DNA from: Bacteroidetes bacterium 43-93
GTDB taxonomy: Bacteria; Bacteroidota; Bacteroidia; Chitinophagales; Chitinophagaceae
Direction: 5' to 3'
NCBI GenBank assembly: GCA_001897855.1
Contig: MKUO01000007.1
Span: 186,001 to 250,000, forward strand
Length of the DNA: 64,000 nucleotides
Below, in pieces: positions 18,157-27,284 of the stretch (position 1 is its first letter; each line of letters opens with the position of its first letter). The position numbers and the translations under genes were made by a program. The notes beneath the pieces are model-generated. The model was given only the letters and a program-made list of their open reading frames with translations. It made no database searches and was not told the origin of the DNA.

Positions 18157-18624
18157 TTAACGCACTTTATTAAACATATTTTCAATTGCTTTATACCTGA
18201 AGTCGAAGATGCCGTTTAGCTGCCTTTTGATAAAGAGCGCGTGCGCCAGGGTGCCTATAGCGCCGAATGGTAGCTCATAAGTGACATCATCCATCATAAG
18301 AACGCCATCTGCCTGCTGCACAAAAGAGTGTTTATGCCGCCACAGTTCGTATGGGCCTTTTTTCTGCTCATCTGTAAAGGAGCGCAAATGATCTACCTGC
18401 GTTATTTCTGTCATCCAAAACAAGGGGATGCCGAGAATAGGAGATACCTTGTAAGTGATGATCTGCCCCTCGCGCAGGCCACCATTGTGCGGGGCGGATG
18501 TAATGCGAAAGTTCATGTACGCCGGAGTAATTGCCGCCAGGTTTTTTGGGTCGCAGAAGAAGTCCCATATCTCTTCGGCCTCCTGTTTTATGAATTGCTC
18601 TCTGTGCAGTGAAAATGTAGGCAT
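18157..18624 (-). CDS. SRPBCC-fold (START/Bet v1-like) ligand-binding protein
   Basis: This 155-residue protein has the SRPBCC pattern: FIKQEAEEIWDFFCDPKNLAAITP at the start, a strand-rich centre (PLFWMTEITQVD, YELWRHKHSFVQQADGVLM) and a C-terminal long helix (FDFRYKAIENMF). The fold makes a deep hydrophobic pocket, so it can carry or sense a lipid-like or isoprenoid molecule. It lies 61 bases upstream of the CarH-like gene on the same strand and is probably co-transcribed with it. Proteins of this type are often found beside carotenoid clusters in Bacteroidota; the exact role is unknown. There is no signal peptide, so it should be cytosolic. Confidence 0.82.
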   Translation of the reverse strand: MPTFSLHREQFIKQEAEEIWDFFCDPKNLAAITPAYMNFRITSAPHNGGLREGQIITYKVSPILGIPLFWMTEITQVDHLRSFTDEQKKGPYELWRHKHSFVQQADGVLMMDDVTYELPFGAIGTLAHALFIKRQLNGIFDFRYKAIENMFNKVR

Positions 18625-18740
18625 AGATGAGAAACAAGCTATTAGTAAAATAGTTTAAAAGAACAAGTGGCAATAAGAGCATTGATAAATGTAATAGCAC
18701 AGAAGCGATGCAAAGGGTGTAACTTCGGGAAGAGGTTATT

Positions 18741-19835
18741 ATGAAAGGGATCATATTCACGAAGTATAAGGAAGAAAGTGGTAAATCGCCATTTGAGAAG
18801 CTGCTGGACCTTTTTATGGAATTGCTGCAATATACCAGCGGCGATGCGACGGAAGCGCTTGACTGGCTTACCCAGCTTGACAGGCAGTATAAATTTACCA
18901 GCGACGATTATAGCATAGGCGATTTTATTGAAGACCTGAAAGAGCATGGGTATCTAAAAGAGAATGAACAAACAGGTGCTTTCCAGATCACATCCAAATC
19001 AGAACAATCAATCAGGAAACGCTCGCTCGACGAGATATTTGGTAAGCTGAAAAAAAGTAAGCAAGGTAACCACCATACATTCAGAAGCGGGCAGGGAGAT
19101 GAATTGAATCCTGAAACGAGGCCCTATGAATTTGGGGATGCACTGGAAGCAATAGATTATACAGGCAGTCTTAAAAATTCCTTTATCAATCATGGGATTG
19201 ACAGGCTAACCATGGGACAGGATGATCTGGAGATCCACGAGATGGATTTTAAAACCCAGACCTCTACCGTGCTGATGATAGACATTTCTCACTCCATGAT
19301 CTTATATGGTGAAGACCGCATTACCCCGGCCAAGAGAGTGGCGATGGCATTGAGTGAGTTAATTACAACGCGCTATCCTAAAGACACGCTGGATATCGTA
19401 GTATTTGGCAACGATGCCTGGCAGATAGAGATGAAAGACCTACCTTATCTTCAAGTAGGGCCATACCATACCAATACAGTGGCAGGGCTGGAACTTGCCA
19501 TGGATATTTTAAGGCGTAGGAAGAACCCCAATAAGCAGATCTTTATGATAACGGATGGTAAGCCTACCTGCCTGAAGATTGGTAACAAATACTATAAGAA
19601 TAGCTTTGGCATAGACAGCAAGATATTGAACCGTACGCTAAACCTTGCGGGGCAACTCAGGAGGCTGAAAATACCGGTAATCACATTCATGATTGCCAAT
19701 GATCCTTACCTGCAATCCTTTGTTCGCGAATTTACAGAAGTAAATAACGGCAAAGCATTCTACTCATCCCTTGACGGTCTGGGGCAGTTTATCTTTGAAG
19801 ATTACGAGAGAAATAAGCGTAAGCGGGTACGCTGA
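18741..19835 (+). CDS. von Willebrand factor A domain protein
   Basis: This 364-residue cytosolic protein has a C-terminal vWA domain with an intact metal-ion-dependent adhesion site: Asp181-x-Ser183-x-Ser185 in MIDISHSM and a TDGKPT motif near residue 271. The N-terminal ~170 residues are helical and charged. It resembles the ChlD-like vWA partners that work with MoxR- or chelatase-type AAA+ ATPases, but no such ATPase lies next to it here. It is divergent from the SRPBCC gene across 116 bases and its stop directly abuts that of pyrH. The role is unknown; the vWA call itself is firm. Confidence 0.88.
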   Translation: MKGIIFTKYKEESGKSPFEKLLDLFMELLQYTSGDATEALDWLTQLDRQYKFTSDDYSIGDFIEDLKEHGYLKENEQTGAFQITSKSEQSIRKRSLDEIFGKLKKSKQGNHHTFRSGQGDELNPETRPYEFGDALEAIDYTGSLKNSFINHGIDRLTMGQDDLEIHEMDFKTQTSTVLMIDISHSMILYGEDRITPAKRVAMALSELITTRYPKDTLDIVVFGNDAWQIEMKDLPYLQVGPYHTNTVAGLELAMDILRRRKNPNKQIFMITDGKPTCLKIGNKYYKNSFGIDSKILNRTLNLAGQLRRLKIPVITFMIANDPYLQSFVREFTEVNNGKAFYSSLDGLGQFIFEDYERNKRKRVR

Positions 19836-20552
19836 TTAGTGGTTGCTTACAAGCGTACCTACTGCCTTACCCGATATCACATTCAGCAGGTTGCCGGTAG
19901 TGTTCATATCAAACACAATGATCGGCAGGTTGTTTTCCTGGCAGAGTGTGAAGGCGGTCATATCCATCACCTTCAGGCCTTTGCTGATGACTTCAGTGAA
20001 TGAAAGCTTATCGAAACGGGTAGCTGTGAGGTCTTTTTCAGGATCCGCTGTATAGATACCGTCTACACGGGTACCTTTCAGGATCACATCTGCATTAATC
20101 TCTATTGCACGCAGGGAACCTGCAGTATCTGTAGTAAAGTATGGGTTGCCGGTACCGGCGCCGAAGATAACAACGCGGCCTTTTTCCAGGTGGCGCATTG
20201 CACGGCGGCGTATGTATGGTTCTGCCACCTGCTCCATTTTAATGGCGCTTTGGAGGCGGGTTTTTACCCCGATTTTTTCTAACGAAGCTTGCAGGGCCAT
20301 ACCGTTGATAACGGTCGCCAACATGCCCATATAATCTCCCTGTGCACGTTCTATGCCGGTTTCCATCTCGTTCATACCACGATAGATATTACCGCCACCG
20401 ATCACTACAGCTACTTGTACACCCAGATCATTTATTGCCTTAATATCGTACGCATATTGTTCGAGCATCTTTGGATCGATACCGTAATTACGGTCACCCA
20501 TTAAAGATTCTCCTGATAACTTAAGCAGTACGCGATTGTATTTAGGCAGCAT
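19836..20552 (-). CDS. pyrH: Uridylate kinase (UMP kinase)
   Basis: PyrH phosphorylates UMP to UDP in pyrimidine biosynthesis. The protein has about 238 residues, the usual length of this hexameric bacterial amino-acid-kinase-fold enzyme. It shows KLSGESLMG near the start (phosphate binding), [11 protein letters not shown] (glycine-rich loop), [12 protein letters not shown], and the C-terminal [12 protein letters not shown] start six codons upstream (20570) is possible, but the family starts near the [15 protein letters not shown] methionine at 20552. It converges on the vWA gene with no bases between stops, so any terminator must lie inside coding sequence. Confidence 0.97.
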   Translation of the reverse strand: MLPKYNRVLLKLSGESLMGDRNYGIDPKMLEQYAYDIKAINDLGVQVAVVIGGGNIYRGMNEMETGIERAQGDYMGMLATVINGMALQASLEKIGVKTRLQSAIKMEQVAEPYIRRRAMRHLEKGRVVIFGAGTGNPYFTTDTAGSLRAIEINADVILKGTRVDGIYTADPEKDLTATRFDKLSFTEVISKGLKVMDMTAFTLCQENNLPIIVFDMNTTGNLLNVISGKAVGTLVSNH

Positions 20553-20689
20553 TGTATTTATTTGCTGCAAAGAAATAAAACTTTGACGGATTTTACGAAT
20601 AAATGAGGCTTCAACAGGCTTAACACTTCATCAAAACCTTTTATTTTTTTGTTCGAATTATTTACCATGATAGCTACCAACGGCAAGTA

Positions 20690-22486
20690 TTACTTTTCGT
20701 TAAATGTAGAAACGCTTACATTATCCATAAGCATGTCCCAGTTACTTCCCGCACTCCAGAAATATACTTTTACACTGTCGAAAGGCGCTTTAGGTATTTT
20801 CACATCAATGAATTCGTTTTTGGTTTCGTTTTCGTTTATGAACTTACCGGGGCGGATATTATTTCGTTTGATGCTCTTCCCTTTGCTCATAAATTCTACC
20901 ACAAACTGTGGCATCTTCCATACTTCCCATTGCTTATGAGCAAACCTGAAGTCGGCAGTAACACGTAGCCAACGGGGCGAATGATCGGGCAGGGCAAATA
21001 CCATATTAGAACTGTATTCCCTATCGGCGCTAACATAATCAGAAACATTGCCCCGTATAGGCTGTTCGGGAGCATGGATGGACGTATCTGATTCAAAATC
21101 ATTACTGTACACCTCTTTCATATCTGTTGGGGTGCCTTCAAACAATTCATCGGTGTCTTTTAGTTTATCCAGTTGCTCCAGGTTGCCGGGATGCCAACGG
21201 CCTATTACACGCATGTAGTAAGCTTTGGTCATGTTATCAACATCGAGCAAGCCGGTGCCTCTGTGGGCTTGTATTATCATCCATATATTGATGTAGGAAA
21301 ACAGAATAACTACCGGTATCATGATCCATTGCAGCCACCTGCGTTGGAACATTGTTTGCACCAGCGCCCCCATTGGAAAGAACCACGCCACATAGCTTTG
21401 TATCATGGCACGGCCGCCATACCACCATATATCCCATGCGCTCACTACATACAGGTTTAGCAGCAGGAATGCCATAATTGCTACTTTGTTCTTTCCGTTT
21501 TTAAGGAAAGGTATAATGCCGATGAGTGCCAGGAGCATTAAAGGTGTGTATCGTATCCAGCCACTGCGATAGCTAAACATATATACATCTGTATGCGGAG
21601 GCAGCCATGTAAATCCTTTGTCATCGCCACCATAGCTAAATACCAGCCAATGCCCGGAAACATACTTCCAGTAAAACATTTGTATGCTGCCTACGAGTAT
21701 GACACATATTACCGCTACCAGGAGCTTAGATAAATGCTGCTTGAAGAACAGAAGCTTTTCCCTGATGGCTTGCATGGAAATAGTTTCCATACCCCATAGT
21801 ATAGGTATCAGTACACCAACCATTTCAGAAGGGCGGATAAGGATCATCAGTCCATTCAGTAAGCCTATCCTGATGGCATATTTCATTGCAGGAGAGCGAT
21901 AGAAGTAGTAAGTATTGAGGAACAGGAAGGTGTAAAGCGTGAACAGCCAGGAATGGGTCATAGGCCCATCTATGGACGCATAGTTGAGGTAGTTGGTACC
22001 TATTACCAATAGTAAGAGCAGTATCGCTACTATCTTATCCTCGAAAAAGAACCGCAGCAGCTTTCTGAAATACCATAGCCCGAATAGCGCAAAGAGCATA
22101 CTCCCCACCTGTAATGCAAACTGGTATGGCGGCGAAAAGCCATCGGGCGGATACCCTAGCGGTTTGGCAAGAATGTGAGCTACCGTAAAGAGCGGCAGAT
22201 ACATAAACGCCATGCCTGAAGAATAAGTCAGCACGCAACTGCTATCGGGGTATCTGGAAAACTGCTGTATCTCGGGTGTGGGTTGGTATTTCTGTAATAC
22301 GGTATCCGCAAACCGCTGGTATTTAAGGTCTTTATAAATGACTACAGACGGGATGTACCAATAGTACCCGCTCACATCCCAGCCGATCGCGGCTTCCCCT
22401 CTCGGTGCATTCCATTTCGGGTAGAAAAAGAAGCAGCCACAGATCATGACGATTGCGCAAAAGATATAGGACAGCCGTGATAGCAT
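20690..22486 (-). CDS. Polytopic membrane protein, GT-C-like, with C-terminal soluble domain
   Basis: This 598-residue protein begins with a transmembrane helix and has about ten hydrophobic segments up to residue ~420 (for example ILLLLLVIGTNYLNY and LLVAVICVILVGSIQMFYW). Between helices are large aromatic loops and a GWDVSGYYWYIPS segment close after the first helix, where GT-C glycosyltransferases place their catalytic Asp. The final ~150 residues form a soluble beta-rich domain. The layout suggests a dolichol-phosphate-mannosyltransferase-like or other GT-C membrane enzyme, but I see no diagnostic motif and leave the function open. It follows gcvT downstream, separated from it by a terminator. 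Confidence 0.65.
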   Translation of the reverse strand: MLSRLSYIFCAIVMICGCFFFYPKWNAPRGEAAIGWDVSGYYWYIPSVVIYKDLKYQRFADTVLQKYQPTPEIQQFSRYPDSSCVLTYSSGMAFMYLPLFTVAHILAKPLGYPPDGFSPPYQFALQVGSMLFALFGLWYFRKLLRFFFEDKIVAILLLLLVIGTNYLNYASIDGPMTHSWLFTLYTFLFLNTYYFYRSPAMKYAIRIGLLNGLMILIRPSEMVGVLIPILWGMETISMQAIREKLLFFKQHLSKLLVAVICVILVGSIQMFYWKYVSGHWLVFSYGGDDKGFTWLPPHTDVYMFSYRSGWIRYTPLMLLALIGIIPFLKNGKNKVAIMAFLLLNLYVVSAWDIWWYGGRAMIQSYVAWFFPMGALVQTMFQRRWLQWIMIPVVILFSYINIWMIIQAHRGTGLLDVDNMTKAYYMRVIGRWHPGNLEQLDKLKDTDELFEGTPTDMKEVYSNDFESDTSIHAPEQPIRGNVSDYVSADREYSSNMVFALPDHSPRWLRVTADFRFAHKQWEVWKMPQFVVEFMSKGKSIKRNNIRPGKFINENETKNEFIDVKIPKAPFDSVKVYFWSAGSNWDMLMDNVSVSTFNEK

Positions 22487-22510
22487 AAGGATAACTTAGG
22501 GCTGTAAGAT

Positions 22511-22538
22511 AAAAAAAGCCATTCATAAAGAATGGCTT
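22511..22538 (-). terminator. Rho-independent terminator of gcvT
   Basis: On the minus strand, nine-base arms AAGCCATTC and GAATGGCTT (22538-22530 and 22524-22516) enclose a five-base loop and lead into a run of seven T (22517-22511). It lies just after the gcvT stop and before the membrane-protein gene. Confidence 0.85.
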
Positions 22539-22543
22539 AACTA

Positions 22544-23629
22544 TTATTCGAAAGGTATTTTGACCACTTTTGCTCTTAGTGCTTTATCCCGCACCATCAC
22601 CATTACTTCTGTGCCTTCGGCAGCATTTTCTTTGGTAACGTAGCACATACCTATTGCTTTACCCAGGCTTGGCGACTGTGTGCCGGAAGTAACATAGCCT
22701 ATTTCTTTACCGGAAGCATCCTGTACTTTGTAATGATGGCGAGGTATGCCTTTGTCTATCATTTCGATACCTACCAGTTTGTTTTTCAGGCCCTCTGCTT
22801 TTTGCTTTTCCAGTATCGGGCGGGCTGTAAAGTCTTTTGTGAACTTAGTGATCCAGCCTAAGCCTGCTTCCAATGGAGAGGTAGTGTCATCGATATCGTT
22901 GCCATACAGTGCAAAGCCCATTTCCAGGCGCAGTGTATCGCGTGCAGCCAATCCTATTGGTTTCAGTCCGTTAGGAGTGCCTACCTCAAATATCTTGTTC
23001 CAGATGGTTTCAGCGTTATTGTCTTTATCTTCAAAGTATATCTCCACACCGCCTGCGCCTGTGTAACCTGTTGCACTTACTATCACATTATCGATACCCG
23101 CGAATTTACCTTTTACAAAAGTGTAATATTTCAGGTTGGTGATGTCCATATCAGTAAGCTGCTGCATGTATTGCACGGCTTTTGGGCCTTGTACAGCCAG
23201 CAAACCTGTCTTGTCAGATATATTGTGCATTTCTACACCTTCTGTATTGTGTTTGCTGATCCAGTTCCAGTCTTTCTCAATGTTGGAAGCATTTACCACT
23301 AGCATATAAGTTTTATTGGTCTCGATGCAGTACACTAACAGGTCATCAACAATGCCACCGTTATCATTGGGCAGGCAAGAATATTGCGCTTTGCCATCAG
23401 TCAGTTTGCTTGCATCATTGCTGGTAACTCGTTGTATCAGGTCCAGCGCTTTATCACCTTTCAGGATGAATTCACCCATATGGCTTACATCAAATACACC
23501 GGCATTCTTTCGTACTGTGTTATGCTCTTCGTTGATGCCTGTGTAAGAAATAGGCATATTATAGCCTGCGAACTCAGCCATTTTAGCACCCAGTTCAATG
23601 TGCTTTTGTGTGAATGGAGTATTCTTCAT
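22544..23629 (-). CDS. gcvT: Aminomethyltransferase (glycine cleavage system T protein)
   Basis: GcvT transfers the aminomethyl carbon from the lipoylated H protein to tetrahydrofolate, releasing ammonia and making methylene-THF. The 361-residue length is typical. Signatures are [20 protein letters not shown] at the start, [10 protein letters not shown] with the conserved Asp, a central [28 protein letters not shown], and the C-terminal [17 protein letters not shown] barrel segment. The other glycine-cleavage genes (gcvH, gcvP) are not in the window. A TATCTTTG -7 box lies upstream on the minus strand. No glycine riboswitch was recognised in the 193 bases upstream. Confidence 0.97.
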   Translation of the reverse strand: MKNTPFTQKHIELGAKMAEFAGYNMPISYTGINEEHNTVRKNAGVFDVSHMGEFILKGDKALDLIQRVTSNDASKLTDGKAQYSCLPNDNGGIVDDLLVYCIETNKTYMLVVNASNIEKDWNWISKHNTEGVEMHNISDKTGLLAVQGPKAVQYMQQLTDMDITNLKYYTFVKGKFAGIDNVIVSATGYTGAGGVEIYFEDKDNNAETIWNKIFEVGTPNGLKPIGLAARDTLRLEMGFALYGNDIDDTTSPLEAGLGWITKFTKDFTARPILEKQKAEGLKNKLVGIEMIDKGIPRHHYKVQDASGKEIGYVTSGTQSPSLGKAIGMCYVTKENAAEGTEVMVMVRDKALRAKVVKIPFE

Positions 23630-23656
23630 CTGAAAATAGTGGTTTTAATTGCGGGG

Positions 23657-23664
23657 CAAAGATA
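23657..23664 (-). promoter_or_regulatory. -7 element (TATCTTTG) of gcvT
   Basis: On the minus strand this reads TATCTTTG followed by CCCC, a full match to the TAnnTTTG consensus, 27 bases before the gcvT start codon. No good -33 TTTG is visible at the usual spacing. Confidence 0.6.
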
Positions 23665-23822
23665 ATATGAAATCTGCTCTTTTTCAGGCTAATCCTTTTA
23701 TAGGCGACAGTCGTCGTATTGGGTTTAGGTGTTATGTGTTGTTTGCATTGGTGCGTCAATAGTTATTTAGGGAACCGAAAATGCGGTGATATTTTGTTTG
23801 AAAATCCAATAGTTTTATAGGT

Positions 23823-24440
23823 ATGAAACAGCGTATGCTATCTCCATACCATGAAGTCCTTTCAAAGGACAAAAAACTCCACCCTTTACTGGAACTATAT
23901 CCGGACCTGAAACTGAAAAAACATAAGAATATCTGCCTGCATCTTTGTGCATCCATTATGAGCCAGCAGTTATCTACCAAGGTAGCACAGGTTATCTATA
24001 AGCGCTTTTTGGAATTGTATGGCGGAGAAGAACCAACACCACAGCAAATAGTTGATACGCCGTTTGACAAGTTACGCGGCATCGGGCTTTCTAATGCCAA
24101 AGTAAGATATGTGCAGAATGTGGCCGCTTACGCTATTGAGCATGGTATGGAGGATAAAAAGCTGTATAAAATGACTAATGAAGAAGTGATGGATTTTCTG
24201 CTGCCGATAAAAGGAGTAGGGCGCTGGACGGTGGAAATGCAGTTGATGTTTGCGTTGGGTAGGGAAGATGTCTTTGCTGTGGACGATTTGGGCATACAAC
24301 AGGCCATGGCCGGCATATACAAGTTAGATGTAACAGATAAGAAGGCATTAAGGGAAAGGATGTTAAAGATATCGGCAAAGTGGAGCCCCTACCGTACTTA
24401 CGCATGTATGATGCTTTGGCGATACAAAGACGGAAAATAA
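23823..24440 (+). CDS. DNA-3-methyladenine glycosylase II-like (HhH-GPD, AlkA family)
   Basis: This 205-residue base-excision repair enzyme of the HhH-GPD superfamily removes alkylated purines from DNA. The helix-hairpin-helix is LPIKGVGRWTVEM, followed by the catalytic-Asp segment FAVDDLGIQQAM near residues 150-162. LCASIMSQQLSTKVAQVIYKRF (~residues 38-59) is the usual helix with the conserved Gln-Gln. It lacks the N-terminal domain of E. coli AlkA and matches the short form common in Bacteroidota. No iron-sulfur cluster cysteines are seen at the C-terminus, which separates it from EndoIII/MutY. Confidence 0.92.
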   Translation: MKQRMLSPYHEVLSKDKKLHPLLELYPDLKLKKHKNICLHLCASIMSQQLSTKVAQVIYKRFLELYGGEEPTPQQIVDTPFDKLRGIGLSNAKVRYVQNVAAYAIEHGMEDKKLYKMTNEEVMDFLLPIKGVGRWTVEMQLMFALGREDVFAVDDLGIQQAMAGIYKLDVTDKKALRERMLKISAKWSPYRTYACMMLWRYKDGK

Positions 24441-24467
24441 ATTATCTTTCGCTTCAAAATCCGGCAT

Positions 24468-25844
24468 TTGTACAAGAGCATTTACAAAGGTGGCTTTTTT
24501 GCTTACCTGGCATTGATAATACTGGCGATCTTTTTTTATAAAGAGCGGATCATTTATGCCGATTCTGCCTTCCATCTTTTTTTTCTAATAAAGAATGGCA
24601 CCTTTGAAATACAGGCTGCTCGCTTTGGTACAATCCTTACCCAACTATTGCCCCTGATATTTGTGAAAATAGGTGCGCCGCTAAAGATAGTGGTAATGTC
24701 CTATTCCCTCAATTACATACTCAACAATTTTATCTGCTACGTTTTATGCGGCAGTGTTTTTAAGAATTACCGGTATGCATTGATATTATTGTTGTTTAAT
24801 ACTATGATCCTCTCTGATACATTTTACAACATACAGTCAGAGATTATACAAGGTATGCCAATGGCGATAGCCTTATTGGCATATATGTCGGCAAAGAAGA
24901 CTGTAGATATGAAGTGGTACTCCTATCCATTGTTATTTGCAGGATTGGCAACGGTGGCTTTTATACACCCGCTTGCTTTCTTTATAGTGCTATTTGCGGT
25001 GATGTACCATTTAGCAGATAAAAGCAGTGTTGCGGACACGAAACTGTTCTTTATATCATTTGGTGTTTTTGTGTTGCTGGTAGCGATTAAGCATTTTTTC
25101 TTTAGCAATGGTTATGATGATCAGGCAGAAGGAAGTATCAATAATTTCGCAACGCTGTTCCCTCATTATTTCAATAATGGTGCTACAGACAAGTTTATAA
25201 AGTATTGCATCGACAAGTTTTACTGGATGCCGATCCTGGCTGCGATGAACGTTATTGCATATGTAGTAACAAGAAAATGGGCGAAGCTCATACTATTTGT
25301 ACTATTAACATTTGCGTATTTGATGCTTGTCATAGTTACCCACTCTGATGGTAATATGACCGATGCGTATGCTGAGACTATGTATATGCCCCTTGTTTTT
25401 ATGGTAGCCTTACCATTTACATATGATGTGCTCCCATTAATGAACAGGTATTATTTGGCATATGTTGTGGTAGCAGCAATAATATTATTAGGGTTGTTAC
25501 GTATTTATAATACCCATGTTTCATACACCAACAGGCTCAATTGTGAGCGAGCGCTGCTTGATAAATACCCACATCAGAAAGTGTTGTTTGCAGAAGGCAG
25601 GGTGCGGATGGATGACCTGGTGTTTTCCTGGTCTACCTCATTTGAGATTTGGATGCTTGCTGTGATAGAGTATCATTACAGCGCTAGCATCCTGGTATCG
25701 GGCAAAGCAGATCAATTAGCAGCCGAAGCACAGTCTGGCACACGATTATTTATGACAGAGTGGGGAGCAATAAACTATGCAGACTTGCCTAAGCAGTACT
25801 TTAATTTTAAAGACACTGCTACGATGTATAGTATATTAAAGTAA
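24468..25844 (+). CDS. Polytopic membrane protein of unknown function
   Basis: This 458-residue protein has about ten to eleven hydrophobic segments (YLALIILAIFFYKE, ILLLFNTMILSDTFYN, LILFVLLTFAYLMLVIVTH, LAYVVVAAIILLGLL) and a soluble C-terminal ~80 residues. I recognise no family motif. No ATG is available near the start: the frame begins with TTG at 24468, and a TATCTTTC box at 24444-24451 sits 16 bases before it, which supports this TTG start. It follows the AlkA-type gene by 27 bases on the same strand and converges on the T9SS gene at 25847. Many membrane proteins of this layout are glycosyltransferase-like, but nothing here proves that. Confidence 0.65.
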   Translation: MYKSIYKGGFFAYLALIILAIFFYKERIIYADSAFHLFFLIKNGTFEIQAARFGTILTQLLPLIFVKIGAPLKIVVMSYSLNYILNNFICYVLCGSVFKNYRYALILLLFNTMILSDTFYNIQSEIIQGMPMAIALLAYMSAKKTVDMKWYSYPLLFAGLATVAFIHPLAFFIVLFAVMYHLADKSSVADTKLFFISFGVFVLLVAIKHFFFSNGYDDQAEGSINNFATLFPHYFNNGATDKFIKYCIDKFYWMPILAAMNVIAYVVTRKWAKLILFVLLTFAYLMLVIVTHSDGNMTDAYAETMYMPLVFMVALPFTYDVLPLMNRYYLAYVVVAAIILLGLLRIYNTHVSYTNRLNCERALLDKYPHQKVLFAEGRVRMDDLVFSWSTSFEIWMLAVIEYHYSASILVSGKADQLAAEAQSGTRLFMTEWGAINYADLPKQYFNFKDTATMYSILK

Positions 25845-25846
25845 AC

Positions 25847-26704
25847 TTATTTTTTAAGCAGCCTAATTGCAATTGAATTGTTTTTGTCCTGGCAAAGAAG
25901 GATATAAATACCACTTGGAAAGGACGACATATCAATTTGCGCTGGAGAAGTGCTGACATTGTAATGAGACATCAGCACACCCACAGTATTGTAGATAGAT
26001 ATCATGGCCCCGCTGGTTAAGCCTGTGATAGAAAGTGTATTTATTACAGGGTTGGGATAGGCCTGTATCTTATTTGTTGTAACAGTGCTTATTTGTGTAG
26101 GCCAGGCGGATATAAATGATTGACCGGCAGACCAGTTGGAGAATGCACTGGAACATTTAGTGCGCACAAAAGCATAATAAGTTTTGCCCTGCAGTAAACC
26201 TGTAACCGTTACTGAATTGGTGTTTACAGATGTGCCTGCGCCTGCAGGCGATGTTGCAACTGTATCTATTACATATTCATACTGCGCTGTAGGGCTTACA
26301 GATGTCCAGTTAACAGTGGCAGCATCTGCATGTACATTGGATATATTAATAGTACCCGGAGTACCGCAAGTAGTAGAAAAACTGAGAGAAGCCCATGGGG
26401 TATAAACGCCGCCGCCGCAATCAGACCTCAGCCAAGCGTTGTAAGCAGTGCCGATGCTAAGGCCGCCGATTTTTATGGTAGCACCACTACTCTCTGGTGT
26501 GCCTGATGCTGGGGCAGAAGCGGTAGCAGGAAGAACGGCATATTCAAAACCTGAAACACCGGATACTGTTGGCCAGGATATGGTAGCACTATCTCCGGTA
26601 ATGTTATACACCGATAATGTAGAGGTCGGGCATTGAGCAGACAGCAAATTCGGTAATGTTAAATATATTGTAGCGATTAGTAGAGTTGTAAATTTCAGGC
26701 TCAT
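25847..26704 (-). CDS. Secreted protein with two fibronectin type III repeats and T9SS type A sorting domain
   Basis: This 285-residue exported protein has a signal peptide ending near LLSAQ. Two tandem fibronectin type III domains follow: residues ~25-110 (STLSVYNITGDSATISWP, GTAYNAWLRSDCGGG) and ~112-200 (NISNVHADAATVNWTS, GKTYYAFVRTKC). The C-terminal ~75 residues are a T9SS type A sorting domain: IQAYPNPVINTLSI, then MISIYNTVGVLMS and FPSGIYILLCQ. It has no catalytic module and may be an adhesin or surface spacer. It converges with the upstream membrane-protein gene, 2 bases between stops. Confidence 0.85.
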   Translation of the reverse strand: MSLKFTTLLIATIYLTLPNLLSAQCPTSTLSVYNITGDSATISWPTVSGVSGFEYAVLPATASAPASGTPESSGATIKIGGLSIGTAYNAWLRSDCGGGVYTPWASLSFSTTCGTPGTINISNVHADAATVNWTSVSPTAQYEYVIDTVATSPAGAGTSVNTNSVTVTGLLQGKTYYAFVRTKCSSAFSNWSAGQSFISAWPTQISTVTTNKIQAYPNPVINTLSITGLTSGAMISIYNTVGVLMSHYNVSTSPAQIDMSSFPSGIYILLCQDKNNSIAIRLLKK

Positions 26705-26757
26705 CCCTTGACAGTTTGAAAATTAAATGTAACAATAAATTTTCTAGATATAGTTGT

Positions 26758-27225
26758 TTAAAGTACTCTATATCCAAGTGCCACGGCACTAGTAGAAATG
26801 TGAAATTGATTTGTTACAGTAATGATTTTTATTGTATCCTCTGAAAGAACGACACATGTGTTATTCGCGGGACTTTCAAAATAGGAGTAATAGCCTGCGT
26901 AGCTGGGGTAGTAATCGTTGTATTTGAAATCAGCTTTATCTACCAATATATCTTTAGCGGTAGAATCCATTACTACATCAACAACACGATTCAGAGGTGT
27001 GATAATTGTAGTATCCTTTGTATACGGCGACAAGGCAGCGAAATAATGATAAGTGCTATCAAACAAACGATACTTGCCGGTGAATTTTCTGCTTGTACTG
27101 TCGATGCCTGTTGTAGTATTATTGCCAGTGCTGGGATTATTGCCAGTTGGAGTCGGTGTCGTATGATTCTTATTGCATGCAATGGTTAGCAGGCTAAAGG
27201 TTACAACCAGGTAAAAAAGTTTCAT
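26758..27225 (-). CDS. Small lipoprotein, first of a tandem paralog pair
   Basis: This 155-residue lipoprotein has a leader ending at Cys17 (VTFSLLTIAC) followed by a low-complexity Thr/Asn/Gly linker. The folded part shares a clear pattern with the next gene at 27285: a DST-H-Y motif, KDTTI, a LNR-V-V-MD motif, F-YN--YPSY-GYYS-F-SP-N, and a late L--DT--I. I do not recognise a named family. The pair lies 59 bases apart on the same strand, so it arose by tandem duplication and may be expressed together. Beta-rich, probably on the periplasmic or outer face of the outer membrane. Confidence 0.75.
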   Translation of the reverse strand: MKLFYLVVTFSLLTIACNKNHTTPTPTGNNPSTGNNTTTGIDSTSRKFTGKYRLFDSTYHYFAALSPYTKDTTIITPLNRVVDVVMDSTAKDILVDKADFKYNDYYPSYAGYYSYFESPANNTCVVLSEDTIKIITVTNQFHISTSAVALGYRVL

Positions 27226-27284
27226 AGAGTTAAAAGTTAGCTTTAAAGTTAAGCTATGAAGTATTAAGAAGGTAGAAGTTGCAA

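Noticed and set aside
20571-20689. Possible small RNA between pyrH and the membrane-protein gene
   Set aside because: The stretch is T-rich but shows no strong stem or promoter plus terminator combination.
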